A DNA stretch of 64,000 nt. Origin: Ehretia macrophylla. Its lineage: Eukaryota; Streptophyta; Magnoliopsida; Boraginales; Ehretiaceae. Under the pieces are notes generated by a model, which was not told the DNA's origin, searched no databases, and saw nothing but the letters and a program-made list of their open reading frames with translations. The DNA is taken from NCBI GenBank assembly GCA_037974665.1, contig CM075775.1:66634311-66698310 (forward strand), written 5' to 3'. Positions 1 through 9,996 of the stretch are shown here, piece after piece (positions within the stretch are counted from its first letter, which is position 1; every line of letters starts with the position of its first letter). The position numbers were made by a program, and so were the translations under genes.

Positions 1-45
1 GTACTAAGATGGGTGACCCTTTGAGAAATCCTCGTGTTGCACCTC
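1..45 (+). rRNA. 5S rRNA gene A0, 3' part (cut by window edge)
   Basis: The window opens at about gene position 75, so only the end of the intermediate element, box C and the 3' end are visible. Box C reads AAGATGGGTGACC (G81A), and the stretch after it is altered (CCTTTGAGAAATCC). A T-rich terminator with an interrupting G follows. Confidence 0.9.
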
Positions 46-480
46 CTTTTTTTGTCACGTTTAGCTTAGGCAAGATGCTTTCTCATCACATTTATTTCCT
101 TAAGTCGTACAACACCCTGGGCCGGCCAGCTTCCCTTCCCAGAGGGGCTGGGTCTGTAAACCGAGGGCGTGGGGCTGATTGCCAGGTCCCCGCCGCTCTA
201 ATGCCCATAACTTTTGATCTGTAGGGAGTTATGAGTCACACAGCATATTATTGGAAACCTCTTCGGGAGCTCTACGATAGGGGCAGCAAGCCTACTTGGC
301 AGCGCCTATTTTCACGGCCCAAAATCAAACGTTTTAATCAGTTTCGGGCCACTTTTCTTCCTTTTTCATTTTTTTTCATCCCAGGTTTGACAGCCCAAAA
401 TCAAACGTTTGAATGGGCCATCTCTCTGGGCTGGGATTGTGAACCGTCAACACATAATGGCTTTGCACCCACAACCTAAC

Positions 481-599
481 GGGTGCTATCATACCAGTAC
501 TAATGCACTGGATTCCATCAGAACTGTGAAGTTAAATGTGCTTGGGCGAGAGTAGTACTAGGATAGGTGACCCCCTGGGAAGTCCTCGTGTTGCACCTC
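481..599 (+). rRNA. 5S rRNA gene A1, diverged
   Basis: Full length at 119 bp. Changes include G7T, C18T, C29T, C34T, C46G, C47T and G85A, and box A reads TTAAATGTG (G56A, C57T). Box A and box C are both altered, so activity is doubtful. Its downstream spacer matches the one after copy A10 (GATTATCAAGTCCCCGCCAC). Confidence 0.88.
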
Positions 600-622
600 C
601 TTTTTTGTTTTTTTTTTTGCCA
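600..622 (+). terminator. Pol III T-run terminator (A1, typical of array A)
   Basis: Two T runs split by a G, followed by GCCACG. Array A copies have one or two longer runs here rather than the TTTTCAA-T8 form. Confidence 0.75.
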
Positions 623-1163
623 CGTTTAGCTTTGGTAAGATGCTTTCTCATCACATTTCTTTTCTCGAGTTGTACGACACCCTGGGCCGGCCAGCTTTGC
701 TTCCTGGAGAGGCTGGGCCTGCAAATTAAGGGTATGGGGCTGATTATCAAGTCCCCGCCACTCTGGTGCCCATAACTTTTGATCCGTATGGAGTTATGAG
801 GTGCATAATATATCGTTGGAAAGCTCTCCGGGAGCTATACGACGGGGGCAGCAAACATGCTCAGCTGCACCAATTTTTGGGGCCTAAAATCGTACATTTT
901 TTAATCATTTTTGGGCCACTTTTCTTCCTTTTGCACTATTTTTTCATCTCGGTTCTGTCGCCGTCAGCCGCGAAAAGGATGACAACCTGACTCGTGGGAT
1001 AGTAGACCACCCTATATTGCATCAATATCACGTCTTGCGAGGATGCTGCATTGTTGAAGCCGATGGACTGTCGATAAACCCAATGGGCCGTTTGAATGGG
1101 CCATCTCTCTGGGTTGGGACTGTGAACCGTCAACACATAATGGCTTTGCACCCACAACATGAT

Positions 1164-1240
1164 AGGTGCGATCATACCATCACTAAACCACCGGATCCCA
1201 TCAGAACTCCGAAGTTAAGCGTGCTTGGGCGAGAATAGTA
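1164..1240 (+). pseudogene. Truncated 5S gene A2 (positions 1-77)
   Basis: Box A is intact, but the copy stops in the intermediate element (GAATAGTA) and joins directly to mid-spacer sequence (AGGAGTTATGCGG). Box C, the 3' strand of helix I, the terminator and roughly the first 190 bp of spacer are missing, about 230 bp in all. GTA is shared at the junction, consistent with a microhomology deletion. Copy A11 at 6,994 has the same break. Confidence 0.93.
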
Positions 1241-1578
1241 AGGAGTTATGCGGTACACAGCATATCGTTGGAAAGCTCTCCTGGAGCTCTACGACGGGGG
1301 TAGCAAACATACTCGGCTACGCCTGTTTTTGGGGCCCAAGATGAAACGTTTTAATCAGTTTTGGGCCACTTTTCTTCCTTTTGCATTTTTTTTCTTCATC
1401 CCGTGTCTGTCGTCGTGAGCCGCGAAAAGGGCAACAACCTACCTGGGGGGATAGTAGACCGCCCTACGACTAGCTGATATCACGTCTTGCGACGGTCCTG
1501 CATTGTTGAAGCCGTTGGGCTGTCGATAAGCCCATTGGGCCGTTTGAATGGGTCGTCTCTTTCCACCCACAACATGAT

Positions 1579-1697
1579 GGGTGCGATCATACCAGCACTA
1601 ATGCACCAGATCCAATCAGAACTCCGAAGTTAAGCGTGCTTGGGCGAGAGTAGTACTAAGATGGGTGACCCCTTGGGAAGTCCTCGAGTTGCACCTC
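1579..1697 (+). rRNA. 5S rRNA gene A3, good body but promoter deleted
   Basis: Among the best array A gene bodies: about six changes (G30A, C36A, G81A, C95T, T109A, C118T), with box A intact. Its upstream flank lacks about 37 bp present before copy A12 (7,391-7,427 there), including the TATA-like ACATAATGG. It goes straight from GTCGTCTCTTT to CCACCCACAAC. It is therefore probably not properly initiated. Confidence 0.9.
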
Positions 1698-2241
1698 ATT
1701 TTTTCTATTCTTTTTGGTAAGAAGGTTTCTCAACAGATTTCTTTTTTCGAGTCGTACGATACCCTAGTCCAGCCAACTTCGCTTCCCGTATAGGCTGGTC
1801 CAGCAAACCGAGGGCGTGGGGTCGATTAACAAGTCCCCGCCGCTCTAGTGCCTCTAACTTTTGATCTATAGGGAGTTATGTGGCACACAGCATATCGTTG
1901 GAAATCTCTCAGGGAGCTCTACGATGGGGGCCTCTAGCCTGCTTGGCTGTGCCTATTTTCAGGGCGCAAAATTGAACATTTTAATCAGTTTCGGGTCATT
2001 TTTCTTCCTTTTGTGTTTTTTTTCATCCCGGGTCTGTCGTTGTAAGCCATGAAAAGGACGACAACCTAACCCACGGGATAGTAGACCGCCCTACAACCAA
2101 CCGATATCACATCTTGCGAGGTGCTGCATTCTTGAACCCGATGGGCTATCGATATGCCCATTGGGCCGTTTGAATGGGCCATCTCTCTGGGCTTGGACTG
2201 TGAACCGTAAAGACATAAATGCTTTGCACCCACAACACGAC

Positions 2242-2360
2242 GGGTGCAATCAAACCATCACTAATCCAATGGATCCCATCAGAACTCCGAAGTTAAGCGT
2301 GCTTGGGCGGGAATACTAATAGGATGGGTGACCCCCTGTGAAGTCCTCGTGTTGTACCTC
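2242..2360 (+). rRNA. 5S rRNA gene A4, diverged
   Basis: Full length with many changes: G7A, T12A, G17T, G25C, C28A, C29T and C114T, and a scrambled intermediate element (GGGAATACTAATAGG). Box A core is intact. It shares CACTAATCCAA with A7 and A10, marking the first position of the array A trimer. Confidence 0.88.
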
Positions 2361-2917
2361 CTACTTTTTTTTTTGCCACAATTAGCTTTGGCAAGATGCT
2401 TTCTTATCACATTTCTTTTCTTGAGTCGTACGACACCCTGGGTCGGCCAGCTTCGCTTCCCAGAGGGGCTGGGCTTGCATACCAAGGGTGAGGGGCCAAC
2501 TACTAGGTCCCCGCCGCTCTAGTGCCCATGACTTTTGATCCATAGGGAGTTATGCAGCGCACAACATATCGTTGGAAAGCTCTCTGGGAGCTCTACGACA
2601 GGGGTAGGAAGCCTACTCAATAGTGCCTATTTTCAGGGCCCACAATCAAACGTTTTAATCAGTTTCGATCCACATTTCTTCCTTTTGCATTTTTTTTTTG
2701 TCCCTGGTCAGTCGTCGTGAGCCGCGAAAAGGACGACAACGTAACCCATGGGATAATAGACCGCCCTACAACCAGTCGATATCATATCTTGCGAGGATGC
2801 TGCATTGTTGAAGCTGATGGGCTATTGATAAGCCAATTAGGCCGTTTGAATGGGCCATATCTCTGGGCCGGGACTGTGAACCGTGAAAACATAATGGCTT
2901 TACACCCACAACATGAC

Positions 2918-3036
2918 GGGTGCAATCATACAAGCACTAATGAACCGGATCCCATCAAAACTACAAAGTTAAGCATGCTTGGGCGAGAATAGTACTAGGA
3001 TTGGTGACCCCGTGAGAAGTCCTCGTGTTGTACCTC
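2918..3036 (+). rRNA. 5S rRNA gene A5, diverged
   Basis: Full length. Changes include G7A, C15A, C26A, G41A, C46A, G48A, G58A in box A, G72A, and G85T in box C (GGATTGGTGACC). The box C change and GAGAAGT ending are shared with A8, one trimer (2,036 bp) downstream. Confidence 0.87.
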
Positions 3037-3595
3037 TATTTTTGTTTTTTTTTTGCCACGTTTAGCTTTGGCAAGATGCTTTATTATCACATTTCTTTCC
3101 TCGAGTCGTACGACATCTTGGACTGGCCAGCTTCGCTTCCTAGAGGGGCTGGGACTACAAACCGAGGGCATGGGGCTGATTAACAGGTCGCCGCCGCTCT
3201 AGTGCCCATAACTTTTGATCCGTAAGGAGTTATGCGGTGCACAGCATATCGTTGGAAAGCTCTCCGGAAGCTCTATGACGGGGGCAACAAGCCTGCTCAG
3301 CTGCGCCTATTTTCGAGGCCCAAATCATAAATTTTATCATTTTTTAGCCACATTTCTTCCATTTGCGCTGTTTTTTCATCCCGGGTCTGTCGCCGTCAGT
3401 CGCAAAAAGGACGACAACCTAACTTGCAGGATGGTAGCCCGCCCTACAACATGCCGATATCACGTCTTGCGAGGATGCTGCATTGTTGAAGCCGATAGGC
3501 TGTCGATAAGTCCATTGGGCCGTTTGAATGGGCCATCTCTTTGGGCTGCGACTGTGAACTATCAACACATAACAGCTTTGTATCCACATCATGAT

Positions 3596-3714
3596 CGGTG
3601 CGATCATACCAGTTCTAATGCACCAAATCCCATCAGAACTCCGAAGTTAAGTGTGCTTGGGCGAGAGTAGTACAAGGATGGTTGACGCGCTAGGATGTCC
3701 TGGGGTTGCACCTC
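3596..3714 (+). rRNA. 5S rRNA gene A6, diverged
   Basis: Full length, opening CGGTGCGATC (G1C). Box A has C57T, box C has G87T, and the stretch from position 92 is badly altered (GACGCGCTAGGATGTCC). Upstream sequence GTCAGTCGCAAAAAGG is shared with the flank of A9. Confidence 0.86.
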
Positions 3715-4274
3715 CTTTTTTATTTTATTTTTTCCACGTTTTGCTTTGGCAAGATGCTTTCTCATCACGTTTCTTTCCTCGAGTCGTACGATACCATGGG
3801 CTGGCCAGCTTCACTTCCCGAAGGGGCAGGGCCTACAAACCGAGGGTGTGGGGCCGATTACCAGGTCCCCGCTGCTTTAGTGCCCATACCTTTTGATCCG
3901 TAAGGAGTTATGCGGTGCACAGCATATCGTTGGAAAGCTCACTGGGAGCTCAACGATGGGTGCAACAAATCTGATTTGGTGCTCCTATTTTCGGGGTCCA
4001 AAATCAAACATTTTAATCAGTTTCGAGCCACTTTTCTTCCTTTTGCATTTTTTGTTCATCCTGGGTCTGGCGTCATGAGCAGCGAAAAGTACAACAACCT
4101 AACTCACGGGATAGTAGACCACCCTACAACCAGCCGATATCACGTCTTACGAGGATGTGCATTGTTGAAGCTGATGGGCTGCCGATAAGCCCAATGGTCC
4201 ATTTGAATGGGCCATCTCTCTAGGCTGGGACTGTGAACTGTCAACACATAAAGGCTTTGCACCCACAACACGAC
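3715..4274 (+). repeat. Representative array A spacer (560 bp)
   Basis: T tract; GCCACGTTTAGC-like; AAGATGCTTTCTCATCAC; CCTCGAGTCGTACGA; GGCCAGCTTC; CATACCTTTTGATCCGTA; CATATCGTTGGAAAGCTC; CAAAATCAAACATTTTAATC; GAGCAGCGAAAAG; CAGCCGATATCACGTC; GATAAGCCCAATGG and TTTGAATGGGCC; ACACATAAAGG promoter. It lines up with the array B spacer from CATAAC onward, while the first 150 bp is poorly alike. No gene seen. Confidence 0.85.
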
Positions 4275-4393
4275 GGGTGTGATCATGCAATCACTAATCC
4301 AACGGATCCCATCGAAACTCTGAAGTTAAGCGTGCTGGGGCGAGAATAGTACTAGGCTGGGTGACCCCCTGTGAAGTACTCGTGTTGTACCTC
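4275..4393 (+). rRNA. 5S rRNA gene A7, diverged
   Basis: Full length with about 16 changes, including G17T, G25C, C28A, T63G in box A (GTGCTGGGG), G72A, A83C in box C and G98T. It is the homologue of A4 (2,033 bp upstream) and A10 (2,036 bp downstream). Confidence 0.87.
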
Positions 4394-4953
4394 CAATTTT
4401 TGTTTTTTATTGCCACGTTTAGCTTTGGCAAGGTACTTTCCCATCACATTTCTTTCCTCGAGTCGTATGACACCATGGGCTGGCCTGCTTCACTTCCCAG
4501 AGAGGCTAGGCCCGCAAACCGAGGGCATGGGGCCGATTTCCAGGTCCCCGCTGCTCTAATGCCTATAACTTTTGATCCGTAGGGAGTTATGCGGCGCATA
4601 GCATATCGTTGGAAAGCTCTCCAGGAGCTCTACGACGGGGGTACAAAGCCTTCTCAACAGCGCTTGTTTTTATGGCCCACAATCAAACGTTTTAATTAGT
4701 TTCAGCCTACTTTTCTTTCTTTTGCATTTTTTTTCTTCTCGGGTCTATCGTCGTGAGCCGCGAAAAGGACGACAACCTAACTCACGTGATAGTAGACCGC
4801 CCTACAACTAGTCAATATCACGTCTTGCGAGGATGCTGCATTATTGAAGCCGATAGGCTGTCGATAAGCCCATTGGGCCATTTGAATGGGCCATCTCTAT
4901 GGGCTGGGACTGTGAACCGTGAAAACATAATGGCTTTGTACCCATAACATGAT

Positions 4954-5072
4954 GGGTGCAATCATACCAGCACTAATGTACCACATCCCATCAGAACTCC
5001 AAAGTTAAGCATGCTTGGGTGAGAATAGTGCTAGGATTGGTGACCCCTTGAGAAGTGCTCGTGTTGTACCAC
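4954..5072 (+). rRNA. 5S rRNA gene A8, diverged
   Basis: Full length with about 15 changes: G7A, C26T, G30A, G31C, G48A, G58A, C67T, G72A, A77G, G85T, C95T and others. It is the homologue of A5 and shares the box C change GGATTGGTG. Confidence 0.87.
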
Positions 5073-5632
5073 CATTTTTGTTTTTATTTTTGCCACGTTT
5101 AGCTTTGGCAAGATGCTTTCTCATCACATTTCTTTCCTCGAGTTGTTCGACATCCTGGGCCGGCCAGCTTCGCTTCCCAGAGGGGCTAGGCCCACAAACG
5201 AGGGCGTGGGGCAGATTAACAGGTCACCGTCGCTCTAGTGCCCATAACATTTGATCCGTTGGGAGTTATGCGACGCACAGCATATCATTGGAAAGCTTTC
5301 TAGGAGCTCTATGACGGGGGCAGCAAGCCTGATCGGCTGCGCCTATTTTTGCGGCCCAAAATCGTACATTTTATCATTTTTGGGCCACTTTTCTTCCTTT
5401 TGTGCTGTTTTTTCATCCCGGGACTGTCGCCGTCAGTCGCAAAAAGGACGACAACCTAACTCGCAGGATGGTAGCCTGCCCTACAACACGCCGATATCAT
5501 GTCTTGTGCGGATGCTACATTGTTGAAGCCAATGAGCTGTCGATAAGCCCATTGGGCCATTTGAATGGGCCATCTCTTTGGGCTGGGACTGTGAACTGTC
5601 AACACATAATGGCTTTGTACCCACATCATGAC

Positions 5633-5751
5633 CGGTGTGATCATACCCGTACTAATGCACCGAATCCCATCAAAACTCCAAAGTTAAGAGTGCTTGGGCA
5701 AGAGTAGTACTAGGATGGCTGACCCCCTGGGAAGTCCTCGTGTTGCACCTC
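5633..5751 (+). rRNA. 5S rRNA gene A9, diverged
   Basis: Full length, opening CGGTGTGATC. Changes include A16C, C18T, G31A, G41A, G48A, C57A in box A, G68A and G87C in box C. The 3' third is otherwise clean. It is the homologue of A6 (2,037 bp upstream). Confidence 0.88.
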
Positions 5752-6310
5752 CTTTTTTGTTTTTTTTTGCCACGTTTAGCTTTGGCAAGATACTTTCTTA
5801 TCACATTTCTTTCCTTGAGTCGTACGACACCCTGGGCCGGCCAGCTTCACTTACCAAGGGGCTGCGCCTACAAACCGAGGGCGTGGGACCGAGTACCAAG
5901 TCCCCGCTGCTCTAGTGCCCATAACTGTTGATCCGTAAGGATTTATGCGGTGCACAATGTATCGTTGGAAAGCTCTCTGAGAGCTCTACAACGGGTGCAA
6001 TAAATCTGCTTTGCTGCGCCTATTTTCGGGGCCCAAAATCATACGTTTTAATAAGTTTTGGGCCACTTTTCTTCCTTTTGCATTTTTTGTTCATCCCAAA
6101 TCTGGCGTCATGAGCCGCGAAAAGTACAACAACCTAACTCACAGGATAGTAGACCACCCTACAACCAGACGATATCACGTCTTGCAAGGATGCTGCATTG
6201 TTGAAGCTGTTGGGCTGTCGATAAGCCCATTGGGCTGTTTGAATGGGCCATCTCTCTAGGATGGGACTGTGAACCGTCAACACATAAAGGCTTTGCACCC
6301 ACAACATGAC

Positions 6311-6429
6311 AGGTGCGATCATACCATCACTAATCCAATGGATGCCATCGAAACTCTGAAGTTAACGGTGCTTGGGGAATAATAGTAATAGGATGGCTGA
6401 CCCCCTGTGATGTCCTCGTGTTCCACCGC
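6311..6429 (+). rRNA. 5S rRNA gene A10, strongly diverged
   Basis: The most damaged full-length copy, with about 20 changes. Box A reads TTAACGGTG, the segment after it reads GGGGAATAATAGTAATAGG, and the 3' end is TTCCACCGC, which no longer pairs well with the 5' end. The gene body belongs to the A4/A7 class, but the spacer after it resembles the A5/A8 class, so the unit is a recombinant. Confidence 0.85.
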
Positions 6430-6993
6430 CATTTTTTTTTTTTTTTTTGCCACGTTTAGCTTTGGCAAGATGCTTTCTCATAACATTTATTTCCTCAAGT
6501 CGTACGACACCCTGGGCCGGCCAGCTTCGCTTCCCGGAGGGGCTGAGCCTAAAAATTGAGGGCGCGGGGCCGATTATCAAGTCCCCGCCACTCTAGTGCC
6601 CATAACTTTTGATCCGTAGGGAGTTATGCGGTGCATAATATATTGTTGGAAAGCTCTCTGGGAGCTATACGATGGGGGCAACAAACTTGCTCGGCTGTGC
6701 CAGTTTTTGGGGCCCAAAATCATACATTTTTTTATCATTTTTGGGCCACTTTTCTTCCTTTTGTGCTATTTTTTCATCTCGGGTTTGTCGTCGTCAGCCG
6801 TGAAAAGGATGACAACCTAACTCACGGGATAGTAGACCACCTTATAGTGCATCAATATCACGACTTGCGAGGATGCTGCACAGTTGAAGCCGATGGCCTG
6901 TCGATAAACCCATTGGGCCGTTTGAGTGGGCCATCTCTCTGGGTTGGGACTGTGAACCGTCAACATATAATGGCTTTGCACCCACAACATGAC

Positions 6994-7069
6994 GTTTGCA
7001 ATCTACCAGCACTAATACACCGGATCCCATCATAACTCCGAAGTTAAGCGTGCTTGGGCGATAATAGTA
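6994..7069 (+). pseudogene. Truncated 5S gene A11 (same break as A2)
   Basis: Positions 1-77 with a damaged 5' end (GTTTGCAATC and one base lost before TACCAGC). It ends at ATAATAGTA and joins AGGAGTTATGCGG exactly as A2 does. Box C, 3' end and terminator are absent. It lies 5,830 bp downstream of A2. Confidence 0.92.
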
Positions 7070-7443
7070 AGGAGTTATGCGGCACACAGCATACCATTGG
7101 AAAGCTCTCCTGGAGCTCTACGACGAGGGCTGCAAACATACTCGGCTGCTCCTGTTTTTGTGGCCCAAGATCAAACATTTTAATCAGTTTTGGGTCAGTT
7201 TTCTTCCTTTTGCATTTTTTTCTTCATCCCAGGTTTGTCGTCGTGAGCCGCGAAAAAGACAACAACCTAACTGACGGGATAACAGACCACCCTACGGCCA
7301 GCCGATATCACGTCTTGCAACGATACTGCATTGTTGAAGCCGTTGGGCTATTGATAAGGCAATTAGGTCGTTTGAATGGGCCGTCTCTTTGGGCTGGGAC
7401 TGTGAACCCTCAACACATAATGGCTTTCCACCCACAACATGAC

Positions 7444-7562
7444 GGGTGCGATCATACGAGCACTAATGCACCGGATGCCATCAGAACTCCGAAGTTAAGC
7501 GTGCTTGGGCGAGAGTAGTACTAAGATGGGTGACCCCTTGGGAAGTCCTCGAGTTGCACCTC
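7444..7562 (+). rRNA. 5S rRNA gene A12, last array A copy
   Basis: Full length with about seven changes (C15G, C34G, G81A, C95T, T109A, C118T); box A intact. It shares T109A (CCTCGAGTTG) and the 3' half with A3. Unlike A3 it keeps the upstream ACATAATGG element. The spacer after it is the A/B hybrid. Confidence 0.92.
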
Positions 7563-7850
7563 TTTTTTTGTATTTTTTTGCCACGTTTAGCTTTGGTAAG
7601 AAGCTTTCTCAACACATTTCTTTTTTTGAGACGTACGACACCCTAGGCCAGCAAACTTGAAAGGAAGAAAAACCTGACTCGCGGGACATCAGAGGGCCCT
7701 ACAACGTGTCGATATCACGTCTTGCGAGAATGCTGCGTTGTTGAAGCAGATGGGTTGTCGTTAATCCCATTGGGCCTTTTGAATGGGCCATCTCTCTAGG
7801 CTGGGACTGTGAACCGTTAACACATATAGGAATTGTGCCCTCAACATGAC
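7563..7850 (+). repeat. Hybrid spacer joining array A to array B
   Basis: The first about 95 bp is array A type (T tract, GCCACGTTTAGCTTTGG, TTTCTCAACACATTTC, CCTAGGCCAGC). From about 7,665 it is array B type (AACCTGACTCGCGGGACATC, then CCCTACAACGTGTCG). About 270 bp of normal spacer is missing. The break lies near CAAACTTGAAAGGAAG. The promoter segment before B1 is array B type and intact (ACATATAGGAATTG). Confidence 0.88.
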
Positions 7851-7969
7851 GGGTGCGATCATACCAGCACTAATGCACCGAATCCCATCAGAACTCCGAA
7901 GTTAAGCGTGCTTGGGCGAGAGTAGTACTAGGATGGGTGACCCCTTTGGAAGTCCTCGTGTTGTACGCC
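7851..7969 (+). rRNA. 5S rRNA gene B1
   Basis: The first array B copy. Box A and GGATGGGTGACC are intact. Changes: G31A, C95T, G97T, C114T and C117G at the 3' end, weakening helix I. Confidence 0.93.
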
Positions 7970-8525
7970 CTTTTCAATTTTTTTTGCCCTGCTTAGGGCT
8001 GCCAAGATACTTTATCCACCAAATCTCTATTACTGAATCCCACAGAACATTGGGCAAGACAACTTCGCTTCACGTAGAGACCGAGCCCGCAAACCGAGGG
8101 CGTAGTGTTTGTGACCAGGTCTCCGTCGCTCCGGTGCCCATAATTTTTGATCCGTAAGGAGTTACACGGCGCACAGCACAACGTTGTAAAGCTCTCTGAG
8201 ACATCTACGATGGTGGCAGCCAGCTTGCTCGTTGTGCCCATTTTGGAGCCCAAAATCGAACGTTTTCATAAGTTTCAGGCCACTTTCTTCTTTTGCTCTG
8301 TTTTTCCGTCTCGGATTGTACATTGTGAGCTGTTAAAAGGACGACAACCTGACTCGCGGTACATCAGAGGGCCCTACAACGTGTCGATATCACGTCTTGC
8401 GAGGATGCTGCGTTGTTGAAGTGGATGGGTTGTCGTTAAGCACATAGGGCCTTTTGAATGGGCCATCTCTCTTGGCTGGCACTGTGAACCGTTAACACAT
8501 AAAGGAATTGTGCCCTCAACATAAC

Positions 8526-8644
8526 GGGTGCTATCATACCAGCACTAATGCACCGGATCCCATCAGAACTCCGTTGTTAAGCATGCTTGTGCCAGGGTAG
8601 TACTTGGATGGGTGACCCAGTGGGAAGTCCTCGTGTTGCACCCC
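8526..8644 (+). rRNA. 5S rRNA gene B2, box A altered
   Basis: G7T, A49T, A50T, G58A, G65T, G68C, A71G, A80T, C94A and C95G. Box A and the intermediate element are both hit (GCATGCTTGTGCCAGGG), while the 3' end is clean. Confidence 0.9.
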
Positions 8645-9201
8645 TTTTCAATTTTTTTTGCCCTGGTTAGGGTTGCCAAGATACTTTATCCACCAAATCT
8701 CTATTACCGAATCCCACGGAATATTGGGCAAGAAAACTTCGCTTCACGTAGAGGCCGGGCCCGCAAAACCGAGGGCGAAGGGTTTGTGACTAGGTCTCCG
8801 TCGCTCTGGTGCCATAACTTTTGATCCGTAAGGTGTTACGCGGTGCACAACATACCGTTGCACAACACTCTGAGAGCTCTACGACGCGGGCAGCCAGTTT
8901 GCTCGTTGTACCCATTTTTGGAGCCCAAAATCGAACGTTTTAATCAGTTTCAGGCCACTTTTCTTCTTTTGCCCTGTTTTTCTGTCCCGGATCGTACGTC
9001 GTGAGCTGTTAAAAGGACGACAACCTGACTCTAGGTACATCAGAGGGCCCAACAACGTGTCGATATCACGTCTTGCGAGGATGCTACGTTGTTTAAGCGG
9101 ATGGGTTGTCGTTAAGCCCATTGGGCCTTTTGAATGGGCCATCTCTCTAGGCTAGCACTGTGAACCGTTAACACATATAGGAATTGTGCCCTCAACATGA
9201 C

Positions 9202-9320
9202 GGGTGCGATCATACCAGCACTAATGCACCGGATCCCATCGGAACTCCAAAGTTAAGCGTGCTTGGGCGAGAGTAGTACTAGGATAGGTGATCCCCTAGG
9301 AAGTCCTCGTGTTGCACCCC
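9202..9320 (+). rRNA. 5S rRNA gene B3
   Basis: A40G, G48A, G85A, C91T and G97A. Box A intact; box C reads GGATAGGTGATC. Confidence 0.93.
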
Positions 9321-9877
9321 CTTTTCAATTTTTTTTGCCCTGGATAGGGTTGCCAAGATACTTTATCCACCAAATCTCTATTACCGAATCCCACGGAACA
9401 TTGGGCAAGACAACTTCGCTTCACGTAGAGGCCGGGCCCGCAAACTGAGGGCGTAGGGTTTGTGACCAATTCTCCGTCGCTCCGGTGCCCATAACTTTTG
9501 ATCCGTAAGGAGTTACGCGATGCACAACATACTGTTGCAAAGCTCTCTGAGAGCTCTACGACGGGGGCAGCTAGCTTGCTCGCTGTACCCTTTTTGGAGC
9601 CCAAAATCGAACGTTTTCATCATTTTCAGGCCACTATTATTCTTTTGCCCTGTTTTTCCATCCCGGATCGTACGTCGTGAGCTGTTAAAAGGACGACAAC
9701 CTGACTCTAGGTACATCAGAGGGCCCTACAACGTGTCGATATCACGTCTTGCGAGGATGCTGCGTTGTTGAAGTGGATGGGTTGTCGTTAAGCCCATTGG
9801 GCCTTTTGAATGGGCCATCTCTCTAGGCTGGCACTGTGAACCGTTAACACATATAGGAATTGTGCCCTCAACATGAC

Positions 9878-9996
9878 GGATGCGATCATACCAGCACTAA
9901 TGCACCGAATCCCATCAGAACTCCGAAGTTAAGCGTGCTTGGACGAGAGTAGTACTAGGATGGGTTGCCCCCTGGGAAGTCCTCGTGTTGCACCCC
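9878..9996 (+). rRNA. 5S rRNA gene B4
   Basis: G3A, G31A, G66A, and GGGTTGCCC in place of GGGTGACCC within box C. Confidence 0.93.

Larger units (their letters stand above)
481..1785 (+). repeat. Left copy of an array A duplication (about 5.83-kb offset)
   Basis: Genes A1-A3 and their spacers match A10-A12. The offsets are 5,830 bp for A1/A10 and A2/A11 and 5,865 bp for A3/A12. The change of offset is explained mainly by the 37-bp promoter deletion before A3. The shared truncation, shared T109A and the shared AAGAAG-TTTCTCAACA spacer motif show common descent. Confidence 0.8.
2242..4274 (+). repeat. Array A trimer block, copy 1 (A4-A6)
   Basis: A three-gene block of 2,033 bp. Diagnostic marks in order: CACTAATCCAA (A4), GGATTGGTG box C (A5), CGGTG start with GTCAGTCGCAAAAAGG before it (A6). 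Confidence 0.75.
4275..6310 (+). repeat. Array A trimer block, copy 2 (A7-A9)
   Basis: A three-gene block of 2,036 bp carrying the same marks in the same order as 2242-4274. A10 then restarts the pattern at its gene, but its spacer has switched class, so the third copy is recombinant. Confidence 0.75.
6311..7655 (+). repeat. Right copy of the 5.83-kb-offset duplication
   Basis: The partner of 481-1785. It ends at or close to the junction with array B, so the recombination that joined the arrays may have used or trimmed this copy. Divergence from the left copy is visible throughout, so the duplication is not recent. Confidence 0.78.
1..7660 (+). repeat. 5S rDNA array A (diverged family, 13 copies)
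   Basis: A head-to-tail array of 5S genes with a unit of about 678 bp, except for two units of about 415-450 bp that share a deletion. Spacers open with a long T tract interrupted by G and then GCCACGTTTAGC, and carry CCTGGGCCGGCCAGCTTC about 75 bp further on. Genes end in CACCTC rather than CACCCC and differ from consensus at many positions, including box A and box C. The spacer is homologous to that of array B, for example CATAACTTTTGATCCGTA and the GGGCCGTTTGAATGGGCC segment. The array continues beyond the left edge of the window. Confidence 0.95.

Noticed and set aside
7659-7675. Insertion of a foreign element at the A/B junction.
   Set aside because: Both sides are ordinary 5S spacer, and the unit is shorter, not longer, than normal.
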